A DNA stretch of 33,494 nt from JBEKJU01 sp050011095. GTDB lineage: Bacteria > Desulfobacterota > Syntrophorhabdia > Syntrophorhabdales > WCHB1-27. Where the stretch lies: positions 1-33,494 of the forward strand of contig JBEKJU010000016.1 in the NCBI GenBank assembly GCA_050011095.1. Direction: 5' to 3'. Below, in pieces: positions 16,107 to 23,678 of this stretch. The position numbers and the translations under genes were made by a program. Within the stretch, counting starts at the first letter, position 1. Each line of letters begins with the position of its first letter. Under the pieces are notes generated by a model that did no database searches, had not been told where the DNA came from, and saw only the letters and a list, made by a program, of their open reading frames with translations.

Positions 16107-16735
16107 CCCGGCCGTTTGGTACGGCAAAGCACCTTCTTGCATTTCTCAAAGACATCTTCGAGGATTTTCGAGCTAGAAGCCGTCCTCTCCAGCTTGAGGT
16201 TGAAATCCTTGCAGAAAGCCTCAGCCTTTGCAGCAAAATGCTCACTTTCCCCCACGTCGGTATCGATAAAAATCCCGCGCCTGTAATGCGTGAATAGACG
16301 CCTTGCCATCTCGAGGGGGTCCTTTCCGTATTTTTTGGCGCGGTCGAGATAGAGCTCTTTGATCACCATGTCCGCCCCGGCGTCAGCCCAACCGGGGGTC
16401 ATGAACCAGGTGCCTACTTCTTTCCTCTTCTCGGCGGCGTATCTTTCGGGCGTAAAGAGGATTGCTATACAATCGTCAAGCTGGGGCATTACGACAGGGA
16501 CATCCACTTCGTTTTCAATTCCCCGTAAAGACTGGCAGAAACCGTATCCCAGAAAAACAGCGTCAATCTCATCCTTTATCGAATTAATCTGTTCCTTGAT
16601 CGCCTCTTTCAGTTTTTCCGGGTGTACGTGCAAGGCCATCTCCAGAAAGATGACTTTGGTCACCTCCGGTCTATCGGCCAGCAGCTTGCCGAGCTCTCTC
16701 TTCATGATATCGCATGCAATAACGGCTATCTTCAT
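16103..16735 (-). CDS. DUF1638 protein
   Basis: This 210-residue cytoplasmic protein matches the DUF1638 pattern: an N-terminal KIAVIACDIMKREL, a central FLGYGFCQSL, then PQLDDCIAILF and TWFMTPGWAD, with a conserved Glu/Cys pattern that could bind metal. As far as I recall, such genes often sit next to corrinoid and trimethylamine-methyltransferase-like genes, but their function is unknown. The ATG at 16735 begins a short leader. The gene runs against the operon and the stops share bases 16104-16105, leaving no room for a terminator. Antisense effects on hyuA are possible. Confidence 0.8.
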   Translation of the reverse strand: MKIAVIACDIMKRELGKLLADRPEVTKVIFLEMALHVHPEKLKEAIKEQINSIKDEIDAVFLGYGFCQSLRGIENEVDVPVVMPQLDDCIAILFTPERYAAEKRKEVGTWFMTPGWADAGADMVIKELYLDRAKKYGKDPLEMARRLFTHYRRGIFIDTDVGESEHFAAKAEAFCKDFNLKLERTASSSKILEDVFEKCKKVLCRTKRPG

Positions 16736-16944
16736 CGTTTCCTCTCATTAATTTTAAGCTAAGTGGTCAAAGAAGTCCAATGTCATAAATCTATCGCTGA
16801 GTGATCCTGTTGTGGGAACACTTGAAAGCCTGACCTTGCCTTGGATCCATAGAAACGGGCGCCCAAAGGGGCATCAGAGGAATCTGATCAGGACCGGCCT
16901 TATGTTAGGAAGGCGGATGCCGATAAGAATAATGGACATCCCTT

Positions 16945-17265
16945 ATGGCGAGACAGCGTAAAGTCGAAGAATCTACCCCGTGCCGCATCGAGATTTGTCG
17001 CCTCCTCGGCAGACAACTCAAGCGGCCGCTCGTCGCCGTAGTCGAGCCTGTAGCGCCCGGCTTCATGGCGCACGTGGCAGGCATCTCCGTATTCGGCTAT
17101 GGTGACGACGCCGACGAGGCAGTTGAAGTCCTGAAGCAAGGAATAGAGAGTATATGCCAGGGCGAGGGATTCCTCGACCTGCGGACCACGATCCAGAGAA
17201 TGCTCCTGCTGGAAAATCTCATGACGGGCGAGAAACGGGAACTTTTTCCGCCTGGAAAAGGATGA
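16945..17265 (+). CDS. Small protein, possibly HicB-like fold
   Basis: This 106-residue protein of unknown function has a middle region, KRPLVAVVEPVAPGFMAHV then ISVFGYGDDADEAVEVLKQGIESI, with the beta-beta-beta-alpha pattern seen in HicB-like antitoxins and other small regulatory folds. No HicA toxin is adjacent. The ATG at 16945 has no good ribosome binding site. A 14-codon frame (16917, after AGGAAGGCGG) overlaps its start and could couple translation. It converges on the PAS-LuxR gene. Confidence 0.45.
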   Translation: MARQRKVEESTPCRIEICRLLGRQLKRPLVAVVEPVAPGFMAHVAGISVFGYGDDADEAVEVLKQGIESICQGEGFLDLRTTIQRMLLLENLMTGEKRELFPPGKG

Positions 17266-17359
17266 GATAATTCGATCACCCTTATCTTACCATTGGCGAG
17301 GATTTTAGGGAAAATGGCGAGTCGTGTTTTCGGGCGAATCGCCGGATCGGAAGAAAAGC

Positions 17360-18364
17360 CTATCGTACCAGAGACAGCAGATACGAGTAGAGATTGGTCC
17401 CCCTTTTGTTGAGGCCCAGCTTCTTCCTGATATGGAACCGGTGGCGGGCTATCGCGTCCACGGACACGTTGAGAGCCCCGGCCATCTGCTTTGTCGTCCT
17501 GCCTTCTTTAATCAGGGCGACCACCTCCATCTCCCTCCGGGTAAGACCGAAGCCGTTTATCCTTCTGGCGAACGGGGAGAGCACCTTCCTCATACTCGCC
17601 TCGATGGAATCGGCCAGAAACTTTTGATGTGCATCGAGCCTCGTCTCCTTCAGCATCCGCATGTAAGGCAGCACGAGTTGCTCCATGCTCGACGAGATCA
17701 TGTCCCCCAGGTCCCTGTGGTCGTCCTCCCGTTGGCCGAGCATAACCTTCAGGGCGTTTTTCACCTCCACTAAACTGCGCGACTTGCCTTTCAGCGCCTT
17801 CTCGGCCCGCTCGCACCTTTCAGCTATGGCGGATAACCGGGAGTCCTGGTCCTTAGCCAGGGTCTCCAGAAAGTCCCGGCGTGTCTTTAATTGTTTCACA
17901 GTGTTCGTGCACTCCGAGACGTCCGTCGATATCCCTACAATTGCGGGCTTTCCATCGAAGGTCCCGTAGTAGAAATGGTTATTTTCCACGAAGAAGACAT
18001 CACCGTTCTTGCTGATGCCGCGAAACCTCACCTTTTGCGGCAGGGTTCTTCCTGAGAGCTGATCCGCGATGTGGTGCCGCAGGCGCAGCATATCATCAGG
18101 ATGGACCAGGTCCTCGGTTTTCATCTTGCCCGCTATCTCATCGACGGCGAAGCCATGCATCTCGGCCAGCCACGGGTTCACGTAGCCCAGTCTGCCGGAG
18201 CTCCAGACAAATATCCCGACAGGCAGCCGCTCGGTCATATCGCGAAATGTTTTCAGCTCCGGAAACTCCCTTCCCGTGCCTTCGCGCCGATCCATGGTCA
18301 CCGGCCCCCGCTGCGGCGGCAGGCACGGACGGTCACCGTTGGGTTCAAAACGAGGAGCGGCCAT
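17360..18364 (-). CDS. PAS-domain LuxR-family transcriptional regulator
   Basis: This is a DNA-binding regulator of about 334 residues. After a short variable start comes a PAS domain (roughly residues 35-155: LPVGIFVWSSGRLGYVNPWLAEMHGF, then EDLVHPDDMLRL and the FRGISKNGDVFFVE strand). A charged coiled coil follows (KTRRDFLETL through LVEVKNALKVML). The C-terminus is a LuxR helix-turn-helix: LTRREMEVVALIKEGRTTKQMA, then ALNVSVDAIARHRFHIRKKLGL. The ligand is unknown. There is no receiver domain, so the PAS domain is probably the input. The start could also be TTG at 18388 or the ATG near 18292. It is divergent from the MFS fragment; a perfect palindrome lies between them. Confidence 0.88.
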   Translation of the reverse strand: MAAPRFEPNGDRPCLPPQRGPVTMDRREGTGREFPELKTFRDMTERLPVGIFVWSSGRLGYVNPWLAEMHGFAVDEIAGKMKTEDLVHPDDMLRLRHHIADQLSGRTLPQKVRFRGISKNGDVFFVENNHFYYGTFDGKPAIVGISTDVSECTNTVKQLKTRRDFLETLAKDQDSRLSAIAERCERAEKALKGKSRSLVEVKNALKVMLGQREDDHRDLGDMISSSMEQLVLPYMRMLKETRLDAHQKFLADSIEASMRKVLSPFARRINGFGLTRREMEVVALIKEGRTTKQMAGALNVSVDAIARHRFHIRKKLGLNKRGTNLYSYLLSLVR

Positions 18365-18548
18365 CCCTTCATAAGATTTTATTATCAAACCCTCGTTCTG
18401 ATGTCAACCAAAAAGCGTCGATGTTTGTAATAAAGAGTGTCTCGCGATTCGTACTCGTCGCTACGTCCTTGGTCTCATTTTGGTCCAACTTTTGTCATCT
18501 TCCCAAGCAGAAGGGAGGCGAATATAATCATACCCAGGATTTGTGGTG

Positions 18549-18563
18549 AGACGTCACACGTCT
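18549..18563. promoter_or_regulatory. Candidate operator palindrome AGACGT-CAC-ACGTCT
   Basis: This perfect 6-base inverted repeat with a 3-base spacer lies in the 287-base gap between the PAS-LuxR gene and the MFS fragment. Size and symmetry suit a dimeric helix-turn-helix regulator. The link to the neighbouring regulator is inference from position. Confidence 0.4.
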
Positions 18564-18651
18564 GAGTCCGATCGGGCGAAAGGAAGCGCCCACACGAACC
18601 TAAATTGCCGGAAACCCGGGCGTGGATGTCGTCAAGAAAGGGGGGTAAGAT

Positions 18652-19218
18652 ATGAAGTATTCGACTCGCTTGCTTCTGTTGTTGACGTTCAGCTGGGGAA
18701 TGGTCGGACTGGAGCGCATGGTCATGGCGTTCGTTATGCCCGCCATCCAGCAAGACTTCAAACTGACCTACACACAGGTGGGGGCGCTGATCTCCGCATT
18801 TGGTTTCGCCTGGGCGCTCGGCACCTGGCTGATGGGCAGTCTGTCCGACTATATCGGAAGACGGCTCGTTATCGTCTTTCTAATGATCTTCGGAGGGGTT
18901 TGTAGCTGGCTCACCGGGATTGCCGGGAGCTTCGCGATGTTGCTCGCCGTTCGTGCCGTAATGGGATTTGCGGAAGGCGGGATAGCCGGCCCGGCCTCCG
19001 CCGCCCTCGCGGAGGAATCACCGCCCCAAAACCGTGGGAGAAACCTGGGGTTAATGACAGGGGCCTTCGTGTTCCTGGGCGGGGCCGTCGGACCGATACT
19101 CAGCACCTCGCTTATGGCGTCTCTCGGCTGGAGACCCGTGTTTTTCATCTATGCCATACCTGCAATCCTTCTCGGCATTCTTATCTCCCTGGTCATGCGC
19201 GAGGCTGCATCGAGGTAG
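18652..19218 (+). pseudogene. MFS transporter, N-terminal half only
   Basis: This frame of 188 codons encodes the first six transmembrane helices of a major facilitator. It has the loop 2-3 motif GSLSDYIGRRLVIV and the later GFAEGGIAGPASAALAEE. Full members have about 400 residues and twelve helices. Similarity stops right after helix 6 (LLGILISLVMREA). Within about ten bases the DNA changes to the middle of a CocE-type hydrolase in another frame. The start is well formed (AAAGGGGGG before ATG). The gene is therefore cut by a deletion or recombination and is unlikely to transport. Confidence 0.8.
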
Positions 19219-19235
19219 GAGATATAGACTACCTC

Positions 19236-20666
19236 GTGCGGAGGGGGTATGTGCACGTGATCGCGGAGCCGAGGAGTATCGGAAAGTCGGAAGGAAAGGG
19301 CCAGCGCCCCTCGAGCATGTGGGTGCCGCCGTCGGATACCTACGATCTCCTTGAATGGATGGCGAAGCAGCCGTGGTGCGACGGCAAGGTCGGCATGACA
19401 GGCTCGTGCGGCTTTGCGGGCTCCCAGGTGGAATTGGCGGAGAGCCCTCCGCCGGCGCTGAAGGGCATCACCCCCTTTCTCACCCTTTACCACAAGGGCG
19501 ACTATGGCTGGACCGGCATCTTTGATTGCAAGATGAACAGCGTCCTGGGCGGGAGGCACGGAAACGACAGCGCCCCGGTCCCTGAGAACACGCGCACGGC
19601 GCCCACGATGTTCGCTCTCGGCAAGGAAGAGCTGGAGGCCAGGATCGAGGAGGCGTTCAACCACCCGGACATAAGGTATAACAGCAAGTGGTACTCCCTG
19701 CTCAAATATCCCTGGCGCTCGCCCATAGTCTTTGACGCGCTCCTGGAGTCATTTCATCCCAAACCCCTTCCCCCGCCGAAATTTCCCGGGATAACGACCC
19801 CGACGTACCTGTCCTCGTCCGGGATCGTTCCTACCCATACGTGGTGCGCCTTCGAGCTGTTCGAGCGCATAGAGTCGAAGCACAAGAAGCTCATGCTATG
19901 GCCGAACCTGTCTCCTGACCGGCCTCAAAAGCAGTTTGCCGATGAGGTCGTGAGGTGGTTCGACTACTGGATCAAGGGGATAGATACGGGCATCATGGAT
20001 GAGCCGCCCCTGAAAATCTTCGTGAACGGGGTTGACAAGTGGCGCTTCGAGAACGAATGGCCCCTGGCGAGGACGGAATACGTGAAACTCTACCTGCATC
20101 CGCGGGGTGGGCTCTCCACGGAAGAGGTGAAGGGGGCGCACGAGCCAGACTCTTTCACCCAACCGGCGCCGTATGTAGACCCGACCGTCTACTGTCTGAC
20201 CTACACGACCGGACCGCTGCCTCATGACGTCGACATCACGGGGTATATAGCCCTGTATCTGCACGCCTCCATCGATAAGGACGAGACAAACTGGATGGTA
20301 GACCTCATGGACGTCGACCCCGAGGGCAAAAGGAGGTTGGTCAGCGGCGGCAGTCTGGCTGCGGAGCACAGGGCTCTGGATGAAGATAAATCCAAACCCT
20401 ATCTCCCCATTCATCCACGGAAAGACCCCGTGGCCGTGACGCCTGGAGAGATTACGGAATACGCTATAGCGATCATGCCGACTTCCATGATATTCAAAAA
20501 GGGCCACTCCATTGAATTGGTCGTGAGGAACCAGGACGACCTCCTCTCCAGACTCGGCGCATGGGGCGCCCACTACCTGCCCCACATGCAGACGGTTACC
20601 CATGGTATCCACTTTGGCAAGTCGCACCTGCTTCTGCCGGTTATACCCCCTACCGGACAGGAATAG
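19236..20666 (+). pseudogene. CocE/NonD-family hydrolase lacking its N-terminus
   Basis: This frame of 476 codons covers most of an alpha/beta-hydrolase of the X-Pro dipeptidyl-peptidase S15/CocE type. RGYVHVIAEPRSIGKSEG and YDLLEWMAKQPWCDGKVGM come from the catalytic domain; the last 200 residues are the jelly-roll C-terminal domain. Recognisable sequence begins before the GTG, at about 19206 (GDIDYLV), so roughly 80-100 N-terminal residues are gone. The nucleophile elbow reads GMTGSCGFAGSQ where relatives have GMxGxSYxGxxQ, so Cys sits at the Ser position. The usual GPWTH histidine region reads LMLWPNLSPD. It is probably a remnant, though a shortened product from GTG cannot be excluded. Confidence 0.75.
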
Positions 20667-20681
20667 CGGGCCGGAACACGA

Positions 20682-20711
20682 GGGGCTTCGGACGCTCGTT
20701 TCCGAAGCCCC
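20682..20711 (+). promoter_or_regulatory. Strong hairpin just before the UPF0261 ribosome binding site
   Basis: A perfect 11-bp stem GGGGCTTCGGA/TCCGAAGCCCC has an 8-base loop. It lies after the hydrolase stop and eight bases before the AAGGAGG of the next gene. No T-tract follows, so it is a poor intrinsic terminator. It may stabilise or separate messages. Confidence 0.5.
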
Positions 20712-20733
20712 GGGGGAAGGAGGATTTTGAGCT

Positions 20734-21958
20734 ATGAATCGAAAGGGCAAGAACATCATGGTCGCCGGCACCCTCGATACAAAGGGCGAGGAGGTGCTTT
20801 ATATCAAGGAACTGATCGGGAGGAGGGGACACAACCCCTTGCTGATGGATGTCGGCATCAACGGGCAGGTTGCCTTTCTGCCCAATTTTCCCCGTGAGGA
20901 GGTAGCCCTCGCGACAGGGTGCAGCCTGGACGAAATTCTAAAAACCGCGGAGACCTATTCCGATGCTCTCGCGACCATGGCGACGGGCGCAAAGGTGATT
21001 ATCGAGGGGCTGATAAGCGAAGGGCGGATAGACGGCCTGCTTTTCGTCGGCGGCGGACTGGGCACCACCCAGGCCGCTCTCGTCCAGCACGACCTGCCCA
21101 TAAAACTTCCCAAGCTCATCCTTTCCACGGTAGCCTTTCTTCCCGGGGCGATGAACAGCGAGATGGTGAGCCTTGACCAGGCCATGATCCAATGCCCGTC
21201 CGACCTGTGGGGTCTTAACCCCATCACGCGGATTGCCCTGCAGCGGGCCGCCGGCGCCATTTGCGGGATGGCCGAGGAGCAGGAAGAAATGGAAGAATCA
21301 CACAGGTCCTCTGTTGCCATCAGCGCCCTCGGGGTGCACACGTATGTAGACCGGTGCAAGGTGCTTCTTTCGGAGAAGGGGTACGAGGCGGTGGTGTTTC
21401 ACTCCATCGGCACGGGCGGCCTGGAAAAACTGGTGCGACAGGGATATTTCAGCGGCACCCTCGATCTTTCCTGCTACGAGCTTGTGAACCGGGTGTGCGG
21501 CGGCATCGCTCAGGGGAGCGAGGAAAAGTTCGTCCCCGCCTGCGACAAGGGCATCCCCCAGGTGATCTCCGCCGGCGGCCTGGATTTTTTTCCCCTTTTC
21601 GCATCACAGCCTCTCACCGACGAGATCAGGAAGAGAACGGTCCTTCCCCACGGTATGGTGAACCCTGATAAAAACCAGTCCCGAGGAACAGGAGGAGGTC
21701 GCCACCCGCCTCGCCGGGACCGTCAACACCGCCACCGCGCCTGTGGTGGTGCTGATACCTCTCCAGGGTTTTTCGAAACTCGATAGGGGCGAGGGGATGC
21801 CCTTTTACGAGGCCGGGGCCGGACAAAGGTTCATCGGTGTGCTAAAAGAGAGGGTGTCAAACCCCCTGGTGCGGATCGAAGAGATCGACGCCCACATAAA
21901 TGACCCGGCCTTCTCTGAAAAGTCGACGGCCTTGCTGCTTGGGATCATGGCGAGATAG
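20734..21958 (+). pseudogene. UPF0261 / Tm-1-like ATP-binding protein, frameshifted
   Basis: Two frames together give about 407 residues, the usual family length. The first (to about 21660) has GTLDTKGEEVLYIKELI at the N-terminus, FVGGGLGTTQAA, and the second-domain start SVAISALGVHTYVDRC and HSIGTGGLEKLV. The frame then breaks at GGTATGGTGAACCC: dropping one A restores TLIKTSPEEQEEVATRLAGT, then VVVLIPLQGFSKLD, IEEIDAHINDPAF and the TAG at 21956. The first frame alone ends at 21786 with a nonsense tail. The ATG follows AAGGAGG. The family has a nucleotide-binding N-domain; its bacterial role is unknown. A one-base sequencing error is as likely as real inactivation. Confidence 0.8.
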
Positions 21959-22002
21959 GAGGGGGCAAGTCGTCTCGCCACGTAAGATAAAGGCTTCCTT
22001 TG

Positions 22003-22022
22003 CAAGACATTCGTCTTGTTTG
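22003..22022 (+). terminator. Weak intrinsic terminator after the UPF0261 gene
   Basis: A 6-bp stem CAAGAC/GTCTTG with loop ATTC is followed by TTTG, 45 bases after the stop codon. The stem is short and the T-run minimal. Confidence 0.4.
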
Positions 22023-22295
22023 ATAAGACATGTAAAGAAAAGGCAGTGTCCCTTCGATAGCCCAGCCTGATCCACAAATCCCGTGACCCGAAAAGGCCGC
22101 CAACAGGCGGACAAGGGCACGGGGCTGTGGGAACTCGTCCTGTTCACAGGATCAACAAGCCATCACGTTTATCCTCTTTCCCTTAAAAAGCGGCTTGCCC
22201 CTTGGGCATTACTTCTCTCCGTCACGGGGCATTGCATTTGCAACGGGGAAAGGAGCCAACCATCCGTTTCGGATTAAGCTTAATCGAGGAGGTTT
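22023..22295. other. Short gene-free stretch
   Basis: There is no recognisable gene. A small palindrome, TCCTG-TTCA-CAGGA, lies near 22138. Otherwise nothing is visible before the small-gene cluster. Confidence 0.4.
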
Positions 22296-22520
22296 ATGTC
22301 ATACACCGGTGAGTTGCCAGCGCGAACCTTGCTAAAGGTCGTCCGAAGTCCCGGAATACATCACTTCCAACCCATCTACGTCCGGTATCAAGGGGGCAAC
22401 ATCGACGGCGTCAACGTGAGCGGAAGATGCTTGAGGACATTCAGCGAGTCGCTTCAGGAATGCTCGGGGTCGAGGATTTCCGGTGGGTGCGGAGAGCCTC
22501 ACGCCGACAGCGACCTTTGA
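22296..22520 (+). CDS. Small unknown protein, 74 residues
   Basis: I do not recognise this protein. The start is strong: ATG after GAGGAGGTTT. The first 47 residues look protein-like (IHHFQPIYVRYQGGNIDGVNVSGR). The tail is Ser/Cys-rich, and the next frame over the same DNA reads KMLEDIQRVASGMLGVEDF, a helix-like and more natural continuation. A one-base frameshift near 22425 is therefore possible. It is followed 24 bases later by another small gene with an equally strong ribosome binding site. Confidence 0.45.
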   Translation: MSYTGELPARTLLKVVRSPGIHHFQPIYVRYQGGNIDGVNVSGRCLRTFSESLQECSGSRISGGCGEPHADSDL

Positions 22521-22544
22521 TATCGCAGAATGAAAGGAGGAAAC

Positions 22545-22706
22545 ATGTTACGACACGATAATGATGCTACAGAACAAACCGTACGCCGGAGAGGTATGGA
22601 GGGCGGGGAAGCAGGAAGTGGCGAAGTGGTGATTACCCCATTCGAGGCCGAGATGCTGAAAGTCCTCATGGAAGCCACGAGAGAGTCCGGCTACCTCCCG
22701 AGGTAA
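22545..22706 (+). CDS. Small unknown protein, 53 residues
   Basis: This is a short frame with a near-ideal start (GAAAGGAGGAAAC then ATG). The N-terminal half is polar, with an Arg-rich RRRG and a Gly/Glu-rich linker. The C-terminal half, VITPFEAEMLKVLMEATRESGYL, looks like an amphipathic helix. There is no transmembrane segment or cysteine. It sits in a run of small genes leading to the YtxH protein, suggesting a shared stress or envelope role, which is inference. Confidence 0.5.
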   Translation: MLRHDNDATEQTVRRRGMEGGEAGSGEVVITPFEAEMLKVLMEATRESGYLPR

Positions 22707-22756
22707 GACCGATAAAAGAAAAATCACCTCGTCGGTCTCAAGTGGAGGCTTCTGAC

Positions 22757-22933
22757 ATGGCCGCGTTCCTGCCCGATCCGGATCAGATGGATGCCGAATT
22801 CAGCATCCGCCACATGATGGCCACACGGGCGTGCAGGCGGAACCGATTAAACAAGACATCACTGGCGAGGGCCCGGCATGGAGAGGAAGCGATGCTTCGC
22901 GCGATCGGGGCAAAAAAAGGAGGAGTCAGATGA
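22757..22933 (+). CDS. Possible small protein coupled to the YtxH gene
   Basis: This 58-residue frame has ATG after GTGGAGG. It is rich in Met, Ala and Arg, with no known motif. Its TGA overlaps the next start as ATGA, and that gene's ribosome binding site lies inside its last codons. This is typical of translational coupling, but chance cannot be excluded for so short a frame. Confidence 0.35.
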   Translation: MAAFLPDPDQMDAEFSIRHMMATRACRRNRLNKTSLARARHGEEAMLRAIGAKKGGVR

Positions 22934-23238
22934 AAAACAGCGAATCATACAGTGGCGTTTGTTCAATGGTGTCATCATTTTTCTTGGGCGGACTCATCGG
23001 CGGGGGCATTGCCCTGTTGTTGGCCCCTACCTCAGGAAAGGAGGCCAGACAGCAGATCGTGGGTTTGGCCGAAGGGGTGAAGGGGAAGGCTGCCGACTAC
23101 TATGAGCAGATCAAGGAGACGGTAACATCCGCCCTGGGGGAGGGCAAGGGCCTTATCGATGAAAAGAAACGCCTCATCTCGAAGGCAGTCCAGGCAGGCA
23201 TAGAGGCTTACGAGAGAGAGAAAAAAGGGACAGTATAA
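22930..23238 (+). CDS. YtxH-domain small membrane-anchored protein
   Basis: This 102-residue protein has one hydrophobic segment (SSFFLGGLIGGGIALLLAP, residues about 14-32), directly followed by the YtxH/GvpT signature TSGKEARQQI. After it comes a long charged helix (VKGKAADYYEQIKETVTSAL and onward). Such proteins are membrane-anchored coiled coils often induced by general stress. The function is not defined. The ATG at 22930 follows AAAAAAGGAGGAG; the longer frame to 22831 is not needed. Length is typical of the family. Confidence 0.88.
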   Translation: MKNSESYSGVCSMVSSFFLGGLIGGGIALLLAPTSGKEARQQIVGLAEGVKGKAADYYEQIKETVTSALGEGKGLIDEKKRLISKAVQAGIEAYEREKKGTV

Positions 23239-23530
23239 GGTCCCACACGTCACGGCACAAAGAAGTTCCCGACGGACAGGGGACGGCTTTCATCGGACAT
23301 CGCCTGCAAGGACCGGGGTTTCCCAAACCAAGGAGACTTCTTCTGCGAATAATCCGCTAACGTCTCTTTTTGTCTGTAATTATTGCAGTCACCGTTCGCG
23401 GCCTACGCTCGCTTATACCGAGTCGCTTATCTTCGCCACATCTTTGTTGTCGCATCAAAGCTTTCCTCGATGTATTGATCGACTCACGCTGTGCGACCCA
23501 CCTGCGTGGGTACCCCGCCGACGCCAACGC
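23239..23530. other. Gene-free stretch containing a second copy of the palindromic core
   Basis: About 290 bases have no gene. Near the right end, TGCGACCCAC-CTGC-GTGGGTACCCCGC (23493-23518) repeats the core found at 5934-5958. The rest shows nothing recognisable. Confidence 0.5.
23493..23518. repeat. Second copy of palindromic repeat core
   Basis: ACCCAC/GTGGGT pair around a CTGC loop and are followed by ACCCCGC. The first copy (5934-5958) has the same arms and tail with loop TGT. It sits 13 bases before a chemoreceptor remnant, so the element may mark a rearrangement point. Confidence 0.5.
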
Positions 23531-23673
23531 CTGCGCATAGGCCAGATCGTCGGTCTTATCAATGACGTCGCCGATCAGACGAACCTCTCGCCCTCAATGC
23601 CGCCGCTTCTTCCCGGCTTGCACGCCTGTCGAGGGGACTTGAGGAGATGATGGGGCAGTTCAGGCCGGGGTAG
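23531..23673 (+). pseudogene. Remnant of a methyl-accepting chemotaxis protein
   Basis: The frame reads RIGQIVGLINDVADQTNL, the highly conserved start of the signalling hairpin of chemoreceptors. A one-base loss then shifts the frame, after which LALNAA can still be read. After an internal deletion the next frame gives SSRLARLSRGLEEMMGQFRPG and a stop, like the C-terminal end of a chemoreceptor. Fewer than 50 codons remain of a gene normally of 500 or more. Confidence 0.7.
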
Positions 23674-23678
23674 ATCGT

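Noticed and set aside
16917..16961. 14-codon frame with a good Shine-Dalgarno overlapping the start of the 106-residue gene
   Set aside because: Possible translational-coupling leader, but too short to claim.
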